Below are positions 56,543 through 64,000 of a stretch of DNA of 64,000 bases, one piece after another. This stretch comes from CBCOTE01 sp965112965 (lineage in GTDB: Bacteria; Desulfobacterota; Desulfovibrionia; Desulfovibrionales; Desulfovibrionaceae). The position numbers and the translations under genes are program-made. Every line of letters begins with the position of its first letter. Position 1 is the stretch's first letter. Where the stretch lies: NCBI GenBank assembly GCA_965112965.1, contig CBCOTE010000021.1:1-64000 (forward strand), written 5' to 3'. The notes beneath the pieces were generated by a model. The model did no database searches. It was not told the origin of the DNA and saw only the letters and a list, made by a program, of their open reading frames with translations.

Positions 56543-57484
56543 ATGATACAAGCGTTAAAAGTCGTTTTAAGTATTGACACTGAGGAGGAAGGACTTTTCT
56601 CTGGAGAATATCTGCGCACTCCGTCTGGAGTACGCAACGTAATTGAACTTCGGCGGTTAGAGTTTTTGTTCAAGGAGTTCAACATTCCATTGACCTTGCT
56701 TGTCTCCTATCACGTGGCTAAGGATCCTTATTGCTGCGAGGTGCTTATGCGCTGGAAGGTGGAGTTGGGGGCCGAGATCGGGGCTCACATGCACCCATGG
56801 AATACTCCTCCCTTCGAGGATTTGGCTTGGCCCGAGCCTATTCCTACGGATTGCCTACCAGCGTCGCTCCTGCGAGCTAAATTAGAGTCTCTACTGGCAG
56901 TCATCGAGGATAATTTGGGTGTTCAGCCGTGTTCTTTTCGTATGGGACGCTGGGACTTTGGTCAGCAAATGCGTCAGCTGCTACCGCAGTACGGCATCAG
57001 TGTGGATTCCAGCCTGGTGCCTTACCGTCATATTGTAGGGAGAGCTGACAACTTCCTTATGCCTTGGGATCCATTTTGGCTGGAAGTGGGGGATAAAAAG
57101 GGGCGGTTATATGAGGTACCGTTGACTGTGTTGCCCTTATTTGCTTGGATGCCGCGCCGCCTACATGCTCTGGCGCAACGATTACCTGGTTTGTATGGGG
57201 AGCGGTTGTTGGCTAGTTTTCAAGCCTGGGGAGCAGTGGGGCCGCAGCCGGTGTGGTATCCTCAAACCTCAATGCGCTGGGCTGCCTGGCAACATATTAG
57301 GCGTGGGGGTATATTGTTTTCCATGTTTCTTCATTCATCCGAGCTAATGCCAGGAGCTAGCCCTAACGTTCCCGATGAGGCTGCTGCCATACGGCTGGTT
57401 GGGAAAATTCGGTCTTTCATTGCGTGGTTAGCTAATACCTATGTAGTTCAGGGCATATCGTTAGCCGAGACGTTGCCGGTCTGA
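56543..57484 (+). CDS. polysaccharide deacetylase-like protein (NodB/CE4 fold)
   Basis: About 313 aa from the ATG at 56543, which has GAGG 8 bases upstream. It reads VVLSIDTEEEG (catalytic-type Asp) near the start, then EIGAHMHPWNTPPF carrying the His-x-x-x-His-like metal site, then FRMGRWDFGQQMRQLLPQYG. This is the order of CE4 deacetylase motifs 1-3 in the variant common in glycan clusters. No signal peptide is visible, so it may act on a lipid-linked or cytosolic substrate. It is divergent from the glycosyltransferase and convergent with the ahb genes. Confidence 0.75.
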   Translation: MIQALKVVLSIDTEEEGLFSGEYLRTPSGVRNVIELRRLEFLFKEFNIPLTLLVSYHVAKDPYCCEVLMRWKVELGAEIGAHMHPWNTPPFEDLAWPEPIPTDCLPASLLRAKLESLLAVIEDNLGVQPCSFRMGRWDFGQQMRQLLPQYGISVDSSLVPYRHIVGRADNFLMPWDPFWLEVGDKKGRLYEVPLTVLPLFAWMPRRLHALAQRLPGLYGERLLASFQAWGAVGPQPVWYPQTSMRWAAWQHIRRGGILFSMFLHSSELMPGASPNVPDEAAAIRLVGKIRSFIAWLANTYVVQGISLAETLPV

Positions 57485-57522
57485 TTTCCTGTCATGGGCC
57501 GGATGTTCAGCATCTGCTTAAG

Positions 57523-57975
57523 CTATGCGTCGTCTATTTGGAAATTGACATTGACCTTAAATATTTTTTCGGCTGGTAGATTGCGGATGGAAATATCAGT
57601 TATAGTAGTGATTCTGTCCAGAGTCGAGCATATTGTTTCCCAAGATGAGCCGATATATGTGAACCAGACGTTATGTTCGTTCTCCCGCACATAATTATGC
57701 GTAACTCCGGGCAGTTTATTCACTGTGGTAGTGAATATTTCTAATTTGCTCTCAGGCACTTGGGCAGCACAGAGGGTGCTGTGCCAACCGAGGTTTCTAG
57801 ACTGGAAGCTAGCGCCTAAACGGCGGATTATTCCTTTTTCCGTAAGTAATCGCACCCGCGCAAGCACCTCGATTTCGGTGAGTCCAAGGGCGATGCCAAT
57901 GGCTGCGTATGGGCGCTCCGTGATGGGGAAATTTGACTGTATGATTTTGAGGATTCTGCGGTCAATGTTGTCTAT
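57523..57975 (-). CDS. siroheme decarboxylase subunit (AhbA/AhbB family), apparently ATA start
   Basis: Lrp/AsnC-like protein that with its partner decarboxylates siroheme to 12,18-didecarboxysiroheme in the alternative heme pathway. 150 aa. The N-terminal winged helix reads IDNIDRRILKIIQSNFPITE and RPYAAIGIALGLTEIEVLAR; the C-terminal half has LGASFQSRNLGWHSTLCAAQ. Homology starts directly at an ATA codon (57973-57975). GGAGG lies about 8 bases upstream, an in-frame TAG lies four codons upstream, and no ATG/GTG/TTG lies between. The GTG at 57867 would delete the DNA-binding-like helix. The ATA overlaps the ahbC stop as ATAG. Which of AhbA or AhbB it is cannot be told; the other subunit is not in the window. 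Confidence 0.85.
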   Translation of the reverse strand: MDNIDRRILKIIQSNFPITERPYAAIGIALGLTEIEVLARVRLLTEKGIIRRLGASFQSRNLGWHSTLCAAQVPESKLEIFTTTVNKLPGVTHNYVRENEHNVWFTYIGSSWETICSTLDRITTITDISIRNLPAEKIFKVNVNFQIDDA

Positions 57976-59072
57976 GTGGGCCCCCTCCTATAATGCGGAC
58001 TATGCGTATCGGTCTGGTGCGGTGGTTTCGGTATATATGAGCATAAGGGCTCTTCGGCCAAGTAGTCGCCGTTCATGGTCATGGCTCGGGCGCGGCAGCC
58101 GCCGCATACGCGATGGTACTCGCATGTACCGCATTTGCCCAAGTAGCGGGTTGGATCGCGTAAGGCCAAGAGCTGGGGTGACTCATGCCAGATTTGTGTG
58201 AAGTGTGTCTGTCGCACTTGGCCGCAGTTGAGCTCCAAGTATCCGCAGGGTTGCACTTGGCCGGTGTGGGATACGAAGCAGAAGCCCGTGCCGCCTAGAC
58301 AGCCGCGGGTTATGGCGTCCATGCCGAACGTATTATAGTTTACTGGGATTTTTTCTTCGATAGCCCGTTGACGCATTATGCGGTAGTAATGCGGTGCGCA
58401 GGTGGCTTTAAGGTACATTTTCGTAGTTTTGCGGAATTCGTATAACCAGTTAAGCACTAGTTCATATTCTTCGGCTACGATAGTCTCATTCGCGATGCGC
58501 TCTCCACGGCCTATTGGTACCAGAAGAAAGATGTGCCAGGCCGTGGCACCTAGGTCTTCTGCCAAAGCGAAGATATTCTTAAAACTATCCAGATTGTTGC
58601 GGGTGACCGTGGTATTGATTTGGAACTTAATATTGGCCTGCTTTAGATACTCTATGCCCCGTAAGGCGCCATCGAAGGCGCCGAATATGCCGCGAAAGCG
58701 ATCATGGCTGGTCGCGTCTGGGCCATCGATGGAGATACTGCAGCGCATAATGCCTGTAGTACATATTTTCTTAGTGACCTCCGTGGTGATGAGCGTGCCA
58801 TTGGATGCCAAAACGCAGCGTAGACCTAGATCGTTGGCGTGCTCAATCAGCTCGAATATGTCAGGCCGGAGCAGTGGTTCGCCGCCGGTGAAGATAAGGA
58901 TGGGTCTACTGACCTGGGAGAAAGCGTCAATTAGGGTTAAGGCTTCGTCTGTGGATAGTTCGTCCAGGTAGGGCTCCAGGTGCGCCTCTGCCCGGCAGTG
59001 TCGGCAGGCTAGGTTGCAGGATCGAGTTACTTCCCAAGCGATAATCCGTAAAGCTGGAATGCTATTCTTCAT
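57972..59072 (-). CDS. ahbC: AhbC, radical SAM 12,18-didecarboxysiroheme deacetylase
   Basis: Radical SAM enzyme that removes the two acetate side chains to give iron-coproporphyrin III. 366 aa. The radical SAM cluster is CNLACRHC (residues 19-26), followed by FTGGEPLLRPD. The SPASM-type C-terminal cysteines are CGYLELNCGQ, KCGTCEYHRVCGGCRA and the last CSY. About 18 residues follow that last Cys. The stop codon overlaps the next gene's putative start. Upstream is hemB after 103 bases. Confidence 0.93.
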   Translation of the reverse strand: MKNSIPALRIIAWEVTRSCNLACRHCRAEAHLEPYLDELSTDEALTLIDAFSQVSRPILIFTGGEPLLRPDIFELIEHANDLGLRCVLASNGTLITTEVTKKICTTGIMRCSISIDGPDATSHDRFRGIFGAFDGALRGIEYLKQANIKFQINTTVTRNNLDSFKNIFALAEDLGATAWHIFLLVPIGRGERIANETIVAEEYELVLNWLYEFRKTTKMYLKATCAPHYYRIMRQRAIEEKIPVNYNTFGMDAITRGCLGGTGFCFVSHTGQVQPCGYLELNCGQVRQTHFTQIWHESPQLLALRDPTRYLGKCGTCEYHRVCGGCRARAMTMNGDYLAEEPLCSYIPKPPHQTDTHSPHYRRGPT

Positions 59073-59175
59073 AACTTTATATGAATTTTGTGGATATAGC
59101 GATTCGTTATTTAAAATGACTGGGACTCTCTAGATGCTTAGTTATTTGGTCATCGCAGACATTCCTGCGCTGCGC

Positions 59176-60150
59176 TTAAATCAGCAGCTTTAGGACATCT
59201 TCGGTGAAATAGCTTAGAATTAAATTAGCTCCGGCCCGCTTGAGACTGGTCAGTGACTCTAGGATTACGTTTCGTTCGTCGATCCAGCCGTTAATCGCAG
59301 CAGCCTTAATCATGGCGTATTCGCCGCTTACTTGGTAGATGGCCAGGGGTTGCTCGAAGTTTTCTCGTAGGTCGCGCAGGATATCTAAGTAGGGTAGGCC
59401 AGGCTTAACCATGAGGATATCCGCGCCTTCTAGATCATCGGCTCGGGCTTCGGCCAGGGCCTCGCGTCGGTTGGCTGGGTCCATCTGGTAGCTTTTACGG
59501 TCTCCGAATTGGGGCATTGATTGTGCTGCCTCACGGAAAGGGCTATAGTAGGCCGAGGCATATTTAACCGCGTAGGACATGATGGGCATCTGCGTTAGAC
59601 CGTTCGCATCCAGTGCGGTACGTATAGCTGTCACACGGCCGTCCATCATGTCTGATGGGGCTACTATATCTGCTCCGGCTTGTGCGTGGGAGAGGGCTAT
59701 GGCCACCAAGAGCTCCAACGTTGAGTCGTTTTGTATTTCGCCATGTTCTATGAGTCCACAGTGGCCGTGGGAAGTATATTCGCACAGGCATACATCTGTG
59801 ATCACCACCAGTTGTGGAAAACGTTTTTTGATCCGGGCTACAGCCTTTTGGACGATGCCTTTCGGGGCATAGGCACTAGTGCCTTGCAGGTCTTTGGTTT
59901 CAGGCAAGCCAAAAAGAAGACAGGCCTTGAGGCCCTGGTCCACAGCCTGAATTATTCGTTCCTCAAGTTTGTCCAGGCCTAGTCGTGACTGCCCGGGCAT
60001 TGTGCTTATAGATTGCTCGAAGTCGTGGTCACCTTCTACTACGAAATATGGCTGAATGAGATCTTGCGGCCTGAGCCAGGTTTCACGTACTAGCTCGCGT
60101 AGGGCCGGCGTGCGCCTGAGACGACGGCCGCGGAAAAAATTATTGCCCAT
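59176..60150 (-). CDS. hemB: porphobilinogen synthase (delta-aminolevulinate dehydratase)
   Basis: Condenses two aminolevulinates to porphobilinogen, the first common tetrapyrrole step. 324 aa. The zinc site is present as DVCLCEYTSHGHCGL. The two active-site lysines are in SYAVKYASAYYSPFREA and ILMVKPGLPYLD. It starts MGNNFFRGRRLRRTPALREL. It sits between ahbD and ahbC, as in Desulfovibrio. Confidence 0.97.
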   Translation of the reverse strand: MGNNFFRGRRLRRTPALRELVRETWLRPQDLIQPYFVVEGDHDFEQSISTMPGQSRLGLDKLEERIIQAVDQGLKACLLFGLPETKDLQGTSAYAPKGIVQKAVARIKKRFPQLVVITDVCLCEYTSHGHCGLIEHGEIQNDSTLELLVAIALSHAQAGADIVAPSDMMDGRVTAIRTALDANGLTQMPIMSYAVKYASAYYSPFREAAQSMPQFGDRKSYQMDPANRREALAEARADDLEGADILMVKPGLPYLDILRDLRENFEQPLAIYQVSGEYAMIKAAAINGWIDERNVILESLTSLKRAGANLILSYFTEDVLKLLI

Positions 60151-60188
60151 GTAGGTCTCTCTCTTAGTATTTTCGTATTCAACAAGCG

Positions 60189-61373
60189 CTAGTCGCGTTG
60201 GATTTCTTTATCTGTCAGGTAGCAAGCTGGGTCTGGCGCCCAGACATCACCATACATCGCCTCAGCCCGGGCTCGGAAATTGCCATCACAGATGTCTATG
60301 TAGCGGCAGGTGGCGCAACGGCCCGTAATATGGGCTTTTTTGTCTTTCAGTTTGTGTAGTAGCTCGATAGTTGGGTCGGTCCAGATCTTTGAAAAGGGGC
60401 GTACGAGTATGTTTCCGAAAGTGTGGATACGCCAGAACTGGTCGGCATGCACACTGCCATCCCAGGAAATGCAGCCGATACCTCGGCCGGAGTTATTGCC
60501 CGTATTGAATTGCAGTAGTTCCAGAACTTTAGCTGCTCGGGCTGGATCTTCGCGCAGAAGACGTAAATAGATGTAGGGGCCGTCGACGTGATTGTCTACT
60601 GTTAGTACTTCAGTGGGCTGTCCGGCTTCGAAAAGGGCTTGGGTACGGTCTAGTATGAGGTCCAACACCGCCCGGGTTTCGGCGTGGTCTAGGTCTTCGT
60701 TTATGAGCTCCGAGCCACGGCCTGAGTAAACTAAGTGGTAAAAACAAATACGCGGTACATCAAGTTCTCTCACTAGATCGAAAAGTACCGGTATCTCGCC
60801 TACGTTGCGTCGATTTATGGTGAAGCGTAGTCCTACCTTGAGCCCTTCGGCTTGGCAGTTTTTGATGCCGAGTAGGGTTTTGTCAAACGAGCCGGGTACG
60901 GCTCGGAAGAGGTCATGTATCTCGCGGCTGCCGTCTAGAGAGATACCTACGTAGGAAAGGCCTACACTTTTTAATTCCCGGGCTTTCTCTTTTGTAATGA
61001 GTGTACCGTTGGTGGAGATTACTGCGCGCATATTTTTGGACACAGTATAGTGTGCTAGTTCTACTAGGTCTTTACGTACCAGAGGTTCGCCGCCGGAGAA
61101 GAGTATCACAGGAGTCCCGAAGTCCGCCAGATCGTCAATCATGGTCTTGGCTTGTTCCGTGGAGATAGTGTCCGTACCATGTTCTCCTAAGGCTTTAGCA
61201 TAACAATGTACGCATTTCAAGTTGCAGCGACGAGTCATATTCCAGACAACTATCGGTTTCTTATCCTGGGAAAATTGCAGCAGATGGGAAGGCAGCTGCC
61301 TTGAATATCGACCGTAGCGTAAGACGTCGGATGGTTCGATTTGGTTACAATATAGTTTCGAAATACCAATCAT
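60189..61373 (-). CDS. ahbD: AhbD, radical SAM iron-coproporphyrin III decarboxylase (heme synthase)
   Basis: Last enzyme of the siroheme-dependent heme pathway, converting two propionates to vinyls. 394 aa. Radical SAM motif CNLKCVHC near residue 51 (preceded by VVWNMTRR), then FSGGEPLVRKDLVELAH. The C-terminal auxiliary-cluster cysteines are in CATCRYIDICDGNFRARAEA and the late DPACYL. AAGGAG precedes the ATG. 38 bases separate it from hemB. Confidence 0.94.
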   Translation of the reverse strand: MIGISKLYCNQIEPSDVLRYGRYSRQLPSHLLQFSQDKKPIVVWNMTRRCNLKCVHCYAKALGEHGTDTISTEQAKTMIDDLADFGTPVILFSGGEPLVRKDLVELAHYTVSKNMRAVISTNGTLITKEKARELKSVGLSYVGISLDGSREIHDLFRAVPGSFDKTLLGIKNCQAEGLKVGLRFTINRRNVGEIPVLFDLVRELDVPRICFYHLVYSGRGSELINEDLDHAETRAVLDLILDRTQALFEAGQPTEVLTVDNHVDGPYIYLRLLREDPARAAKVLELLQFNTGNNSGRGIGCISWDGSVHADQFWRIHTFGNILVRPFSKIWTDPTIELLHKLKDKKAHITGRCATCRYIDICDGNFRARAEAMYGDVWAPDPACYLTDKEIQRD

Positions 61374-61552
61374 ACCGTCTCCTTAATAGTATTGAGGTGC
61401 CCCCCCCTCATTTGCTGACATCTATTATCAGAATTCGATCTGAAAAGAGAGTAAAAATATACAGGTTAAATTTTATAATTAATATGGTAGGGTAGTGCTA
61501 TTTTTTGTAGTGATAAACTAGACTAAAGTATCTTAGAGTCTCTATAGGCTAT
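61374..61552. other. short intergenic between moaA and ahbD
   Basis: 179 bases, A/T-rich, with a run of nine C at about 61400. No terminator or clear promoter boxes were seen. Confidence 0.4.
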
Positions 61553-62587
61553 TCAGCCGCCGATAGCGGACATAACTTTATAACATACCGCCGCTTGGCT
61601 ACGCCGGTGTTCTAAGAGTTTTTTGCCGATGGGTTTTTGGCGTAGGGCGCGTTGGATGACCGAGTGTACTGCTGGTAAGCCTAGTCGGGAGTGGCGGAGC
61701 AGAGGCCGCAGCCGGTATTCCTGGTCTGAGAAAAGGCAGGTACGCAGTTGGCCGTCGCAGGAAATACGTAGTCGATTACAGCTGTTGCAGAAGTGATTAC
61801 TTAGGGCGGTAATGACCCCGATGCGGCCGCGGCCACCAACAATCTCGAACATACGAGCTGGGCCGGCTGCAGTATCCCGGCGGGGGACTGGGGTGAGCTC
61901 AGCCAGCTTTCTTATGTGGGCCAGCAGATTATTTATAGGCCAATAGTGCTTGGTCGTCCACGTCGTATCGATTCCCAATGGCATGAACTCGATGAAGCGT
62001 AGGTCTAGGGGTAGCTCACGAGCTAATTGGATAAAACCAGGGAGGTCTGGTTCGGTGATGCCGGCCAAGGCTACGGTATTGACCTTTACACGTAAGCCTA
62101 CGGCTAAGCATTCGTCGATGGAGTTACGTACCGTGGATAGAGCATATTGACCAGTGATACGCTCAAATACATCGCGACGTAGGGTATCTAAGGAGATGTT
62201 GATACCGCCCAAGCCTAGGTCTATGAGTGCAGCGATGCGGCCGGTTAGAAGGGTACCGTTGCTGGTTAGGCGTACGTCTAGGTCTGGGAATCGGTGAAAG
62301 ATACGCTCGATGAAGCCCATGGCTTCACGACGAACAAAAAATTCGCCGCCGGTGAGACGGATTTTGCCGATACCTAGGCTCCGGGCTAGGCCCATAAGGT
62401 CAAGGAATTCTTCGTATCGCAGGATGTCGCTGTTAGGAATGGGTTGTCGGTAGTTGCCGGCACGACAATAAAAGCAGCGCATGTTGCAGCGATCGGTGAT
62501 GGATAGGCGTAGATAACTAATCCGACGGCCGTAGGCGTCCTCCAAAGGTGACATACGACTGGAAAGAGTGTCTTGATTGGGGAGCAT
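61553..62587 (-). CDS. moaA: MoaA, GTP 3',8-cyclase of molybdopterin synthesis
   Basis: Radical SAM enzyme starting molybdenum-cofactor synthesis. 344 aa from the ATG at 62587 (GAGG upstream); an in-frame TTG at 62599 is alternative. The first cluster is CNMRCFYC, and the C-terminal cluster is CNSCNRLRISCDGQLRTCLF. The chain ends in the functional Gly-Gly tail. One oddity is that the usual GGEP reads GGEFF here (RLTGGEFFVRREAMGF). No other mo-cofactor gene is in the window. Confidence 0.93.
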   Translation of the reverse strand: MLPNQDTLSSRMSPLEDAYGRRISYLRLSITDRCNMRCFYCRAGNYRQPIPNSDILRYEEFLDLMGLARSLGIGKIRLTGGEFFVRREAMGFIERIFHRFPDLDVRLTSNGTLLTGRIAALIDLGLGGINISLDTLRRDVFERITGQYALSTVRNSIDECLAVGLRVKVNTVALAGITEPDLPGFIQLARELPLDLRFIEFMPLGIDTTWTTKHYWPINNLLAHIRKLAELTPVPRRDTAAGPARMFEIVGGRGRIGVITALSNHFCNSCNRLRISCDGQLRTCLFSDQEYRLRPLLRHSRLGLPAVHSVIQRALRQKPIGKKLLEHRRSQAAVCYKVMSAIGG

Positions 62588-62599
62588 GGTCGGCCTCAA

Positions 62600-64000
62600 G
62601 GGCTGGAGGTTTGGGGTGATGATTCCTTGAGAAGCGTCTTTGCTTTGGGCTTGAGCCTTTCTCTAGGAATATGGCTATTGTAGCTGATAGTTCTATAAGA
62701 CAGGATCGGTTATATAGAGTATGGGGTTAGGTATGAATTGGAGATATATCAGGCTCATGAGATTCAGTGTGGTCAGGTAGTACGGGGACTTGGCCGGATG
62801 ATTAGTTAGATAGTTGTAGCCGGCCATGGGAGCTAAGTTTAGGTTAATGTTGATAATTTTATTTTATACCTGAAATGTTGCACAGTTAGGATAAATTACG
62901 GTACCTACTTGGAGCAGGATCCGCATTGAGTGGCTAAAAAGGTTATGAATATTACACGGTCGCGAGACGTTAATGGTGGGCATAAATTTTGGTCGTAGTT
63001 CGTGGGGAGGTAGTCTTATCATTATTTAGACTGCCGAGGGCATAACCAAAGCTACCTGGCAAAAGGTGAACGCTAGATGTGCCGGTTCGCAGTAGATCTC
63101 GGACTAACGCAGGTAGCAGCTTGAAGAGGGGTGCATCATATAATGGCTTGGCGCCAGGCGGGCAAGGTTCTGGTGGTGTTCAGAAAAAAAAAGACGAAGC
63201 GCCTAATTTTTGAAGTTTGATAAGGCCTTTGGGGCATCGAAGTTCAGGAAAGATCACCGGAACTAGTCCTTGCAAGGAATGCGCATTATGTGGTCTCATG
63301 GTAAGGCTAGTTGCAGGGCACGGGGATATCTCAGTTTAGGATTATGGCTAGAAAGAGTACAAAATATCAGCTCGTAGATGGCTACCAGAACAAATTGTAG
63401 ATTTTTTTGTTAGAGAACAAACCGAGTATAGAATTATTGGCAGACGGGCAACTCGTGCCGAGATAAGGGCGGTCCAGAGTAGCAATATTGAGAGGTGGCA
63501 GGTCGCAGGGTATGGTCTGGATGGATCGATTGATGTGGCTCAGGATTGCCAGGATATTTATCGTGAACTAGATAGTTGGCCGTTTATCTACAATATAGGG
63601 TGTGGTTACCTTCAGGGGTTGTGGAGTACGGCTTAAGATTAATGCTGTGCCCTTTATTTTGATGAGTAGTCGGATGGCCCAGCTCAGCAAGAGTTCGCCG
63701 GCGATGGACAGTGTTGCCTTGTCCTGATTAAACATGGCATTCCGTCTATTAGTTAGCACTACATCTGTCAAATTCGTGTCTATGGTTGTCTCTTATATAG
63801 TTTTTCAAAAAGTCTAGTTAGGCATCAAGCTTAGTCGACAATAATGACCTTGCAGTTTATAAATACAGTAAAGTGTTCCTGTTTGTCAAAATCTATTAGG
63901 ACTATAATAGCGTTCAGGTAGGGTTGAATTCTAGGTAGTTAAGGTAGATCGGTTGACATGGTCTAGAATTTTCGTCTGGAGTATGAGTGCTATAAGTTAG
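62600..64000. other. decayed DNA at the right end
   Basis: No intact gene. A 110-codon minus-strand frame with one internal TGA (62970-63299) is listed separately. The 67-codon minus frame at 63568-63771 is not convincing. Nothing else can be supported. Confidence 0.5.
62970..63299 (-). pseudogene. 110-codon frame interrupted once by TGA, unknown function
   Basis: From the ATG at 63299 the minus strand reads MRPHNAHSLQGLVPVIFPEL, then RCPKGLIKLQKLGASSFFF, then a TGA at codon 40 (63180-63182). It goes on in the same frame with TPPEPCPPGAKPLYDAPLFK and LLPALVRDLLRTGTSSVHLL to a TAA at 62970. A nine-A/T run (63184-63192) lies directly before the TGA. A single lesion with an otherwise good frame means a young pseudogene or, less likely, a read-through gene. 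No ribosome binding site is obvious. Confidence 0.45.

Noticed and set aside
63180..63182. Selenocysteine codon
   Set aside because: Desulfovibrio relatives use selenocysteine, but the TGA is flanked by poly-T-derived Phe and a Pro-rich stretch, not a redox motif, and no clear SECIS hairpin was seen.
1..64000. CRISPR arrays, insertion sequences, prophage
   Set aside because: No regularly spaced direct repeats, transposase/integrase signatures (DDE, Y-recombinase) or phage structural genes were found. The only striking repeat is the hairpin at 33408-33475.

Overview
This window looks like the chromosome of a sulfate-reducing member of the Desulfovibrionales whose genome is decaying. The gene families and gene order recall Desulfovibrio: argJ to secA, aprBA-qmoABC plus a linked small gene, ahbC-hemB-ahbD, rplU-rpmA-obgE, and rpsB-tsf-pyrH-frr-uppS-cdsA-dxr-rseP. 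Summing the gaps, roughly one third of the window carries no intact gene. Much of that DNA still translates into protein-like stretches broken by frameshifts (often at A or T homopolymers) and by nonsense codons. This pattern fits a host-associated lineage in ongoing genome reduction, such as a gut or protist symbiont. The host and species cannot be read from the sequence.

Layout. 1-1605: end of a branched-chain amino-acid ABC transporter (livM partial, livF; livG is not between them). 1606-6064: a gene desert with one apparently intact small secreted protein and several eroded genes. 6065-8896: a methyltransferase, thiD and a flippase-like membrane protein. 8897-10107: decayed, including the start of proB directly behind obgE. 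10108-12049: rplU-rpmA-obgE on the minus strand. 12182-20340: a housekeeping block on the plus strand for translation (rpsB, tsf, pyrH, frr), lipid and isoprenoid synthesis (uppS, cdsA, dxr), membrane proteolysis (rseP) and tRNA modification (tsaB). 20341-23964: desert with one recognisable wreck. 23965-31026: minus-strand yfcE-like phosphodiesterase, a broken HD-domain gene, argJ, a phosphate permease with its DUF47 partner, and secA. 31027-36901: a 5.9 kb desert with a perfect 29-bp hairpin. 36902-42990: ppiD-like foldase, aconitase and an EPSP-synthase-like protein.

43140-53343 is the metabolic core. ATP sulfurylase (sat) is divergent from aprBA, which is followed by a strong terminator and then qmoABC and a coiled-coil protein in the qmoD position. 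Together these activate sulfate to APS, reduce APS to sulfite, and supply electrons from the membrane quinone pool. Here the entire sulfate-to-sulfite segment is intact and closely packed, while neighbouring genes rot. 53344-55268 is again decayed. 55269-57484 holds a glycosyltransferase and a polysaccharide deacetylase. 57523-62587 holds most of the alternative (siroheme-dependent) heme pathway (ahbA/B, ahbC, hemB, ahbD) plus moaA. 62600-64000 is decayed.

Two apparently functional genes, pyrH and the ahbA/B-type siroheme decarboxylase, have no canonical start codon where their reading frames begin. They appear to start at ATT and ATA. No rRNA, convincing tRNA, CRISPR array, transposase or prophage gene was seen.
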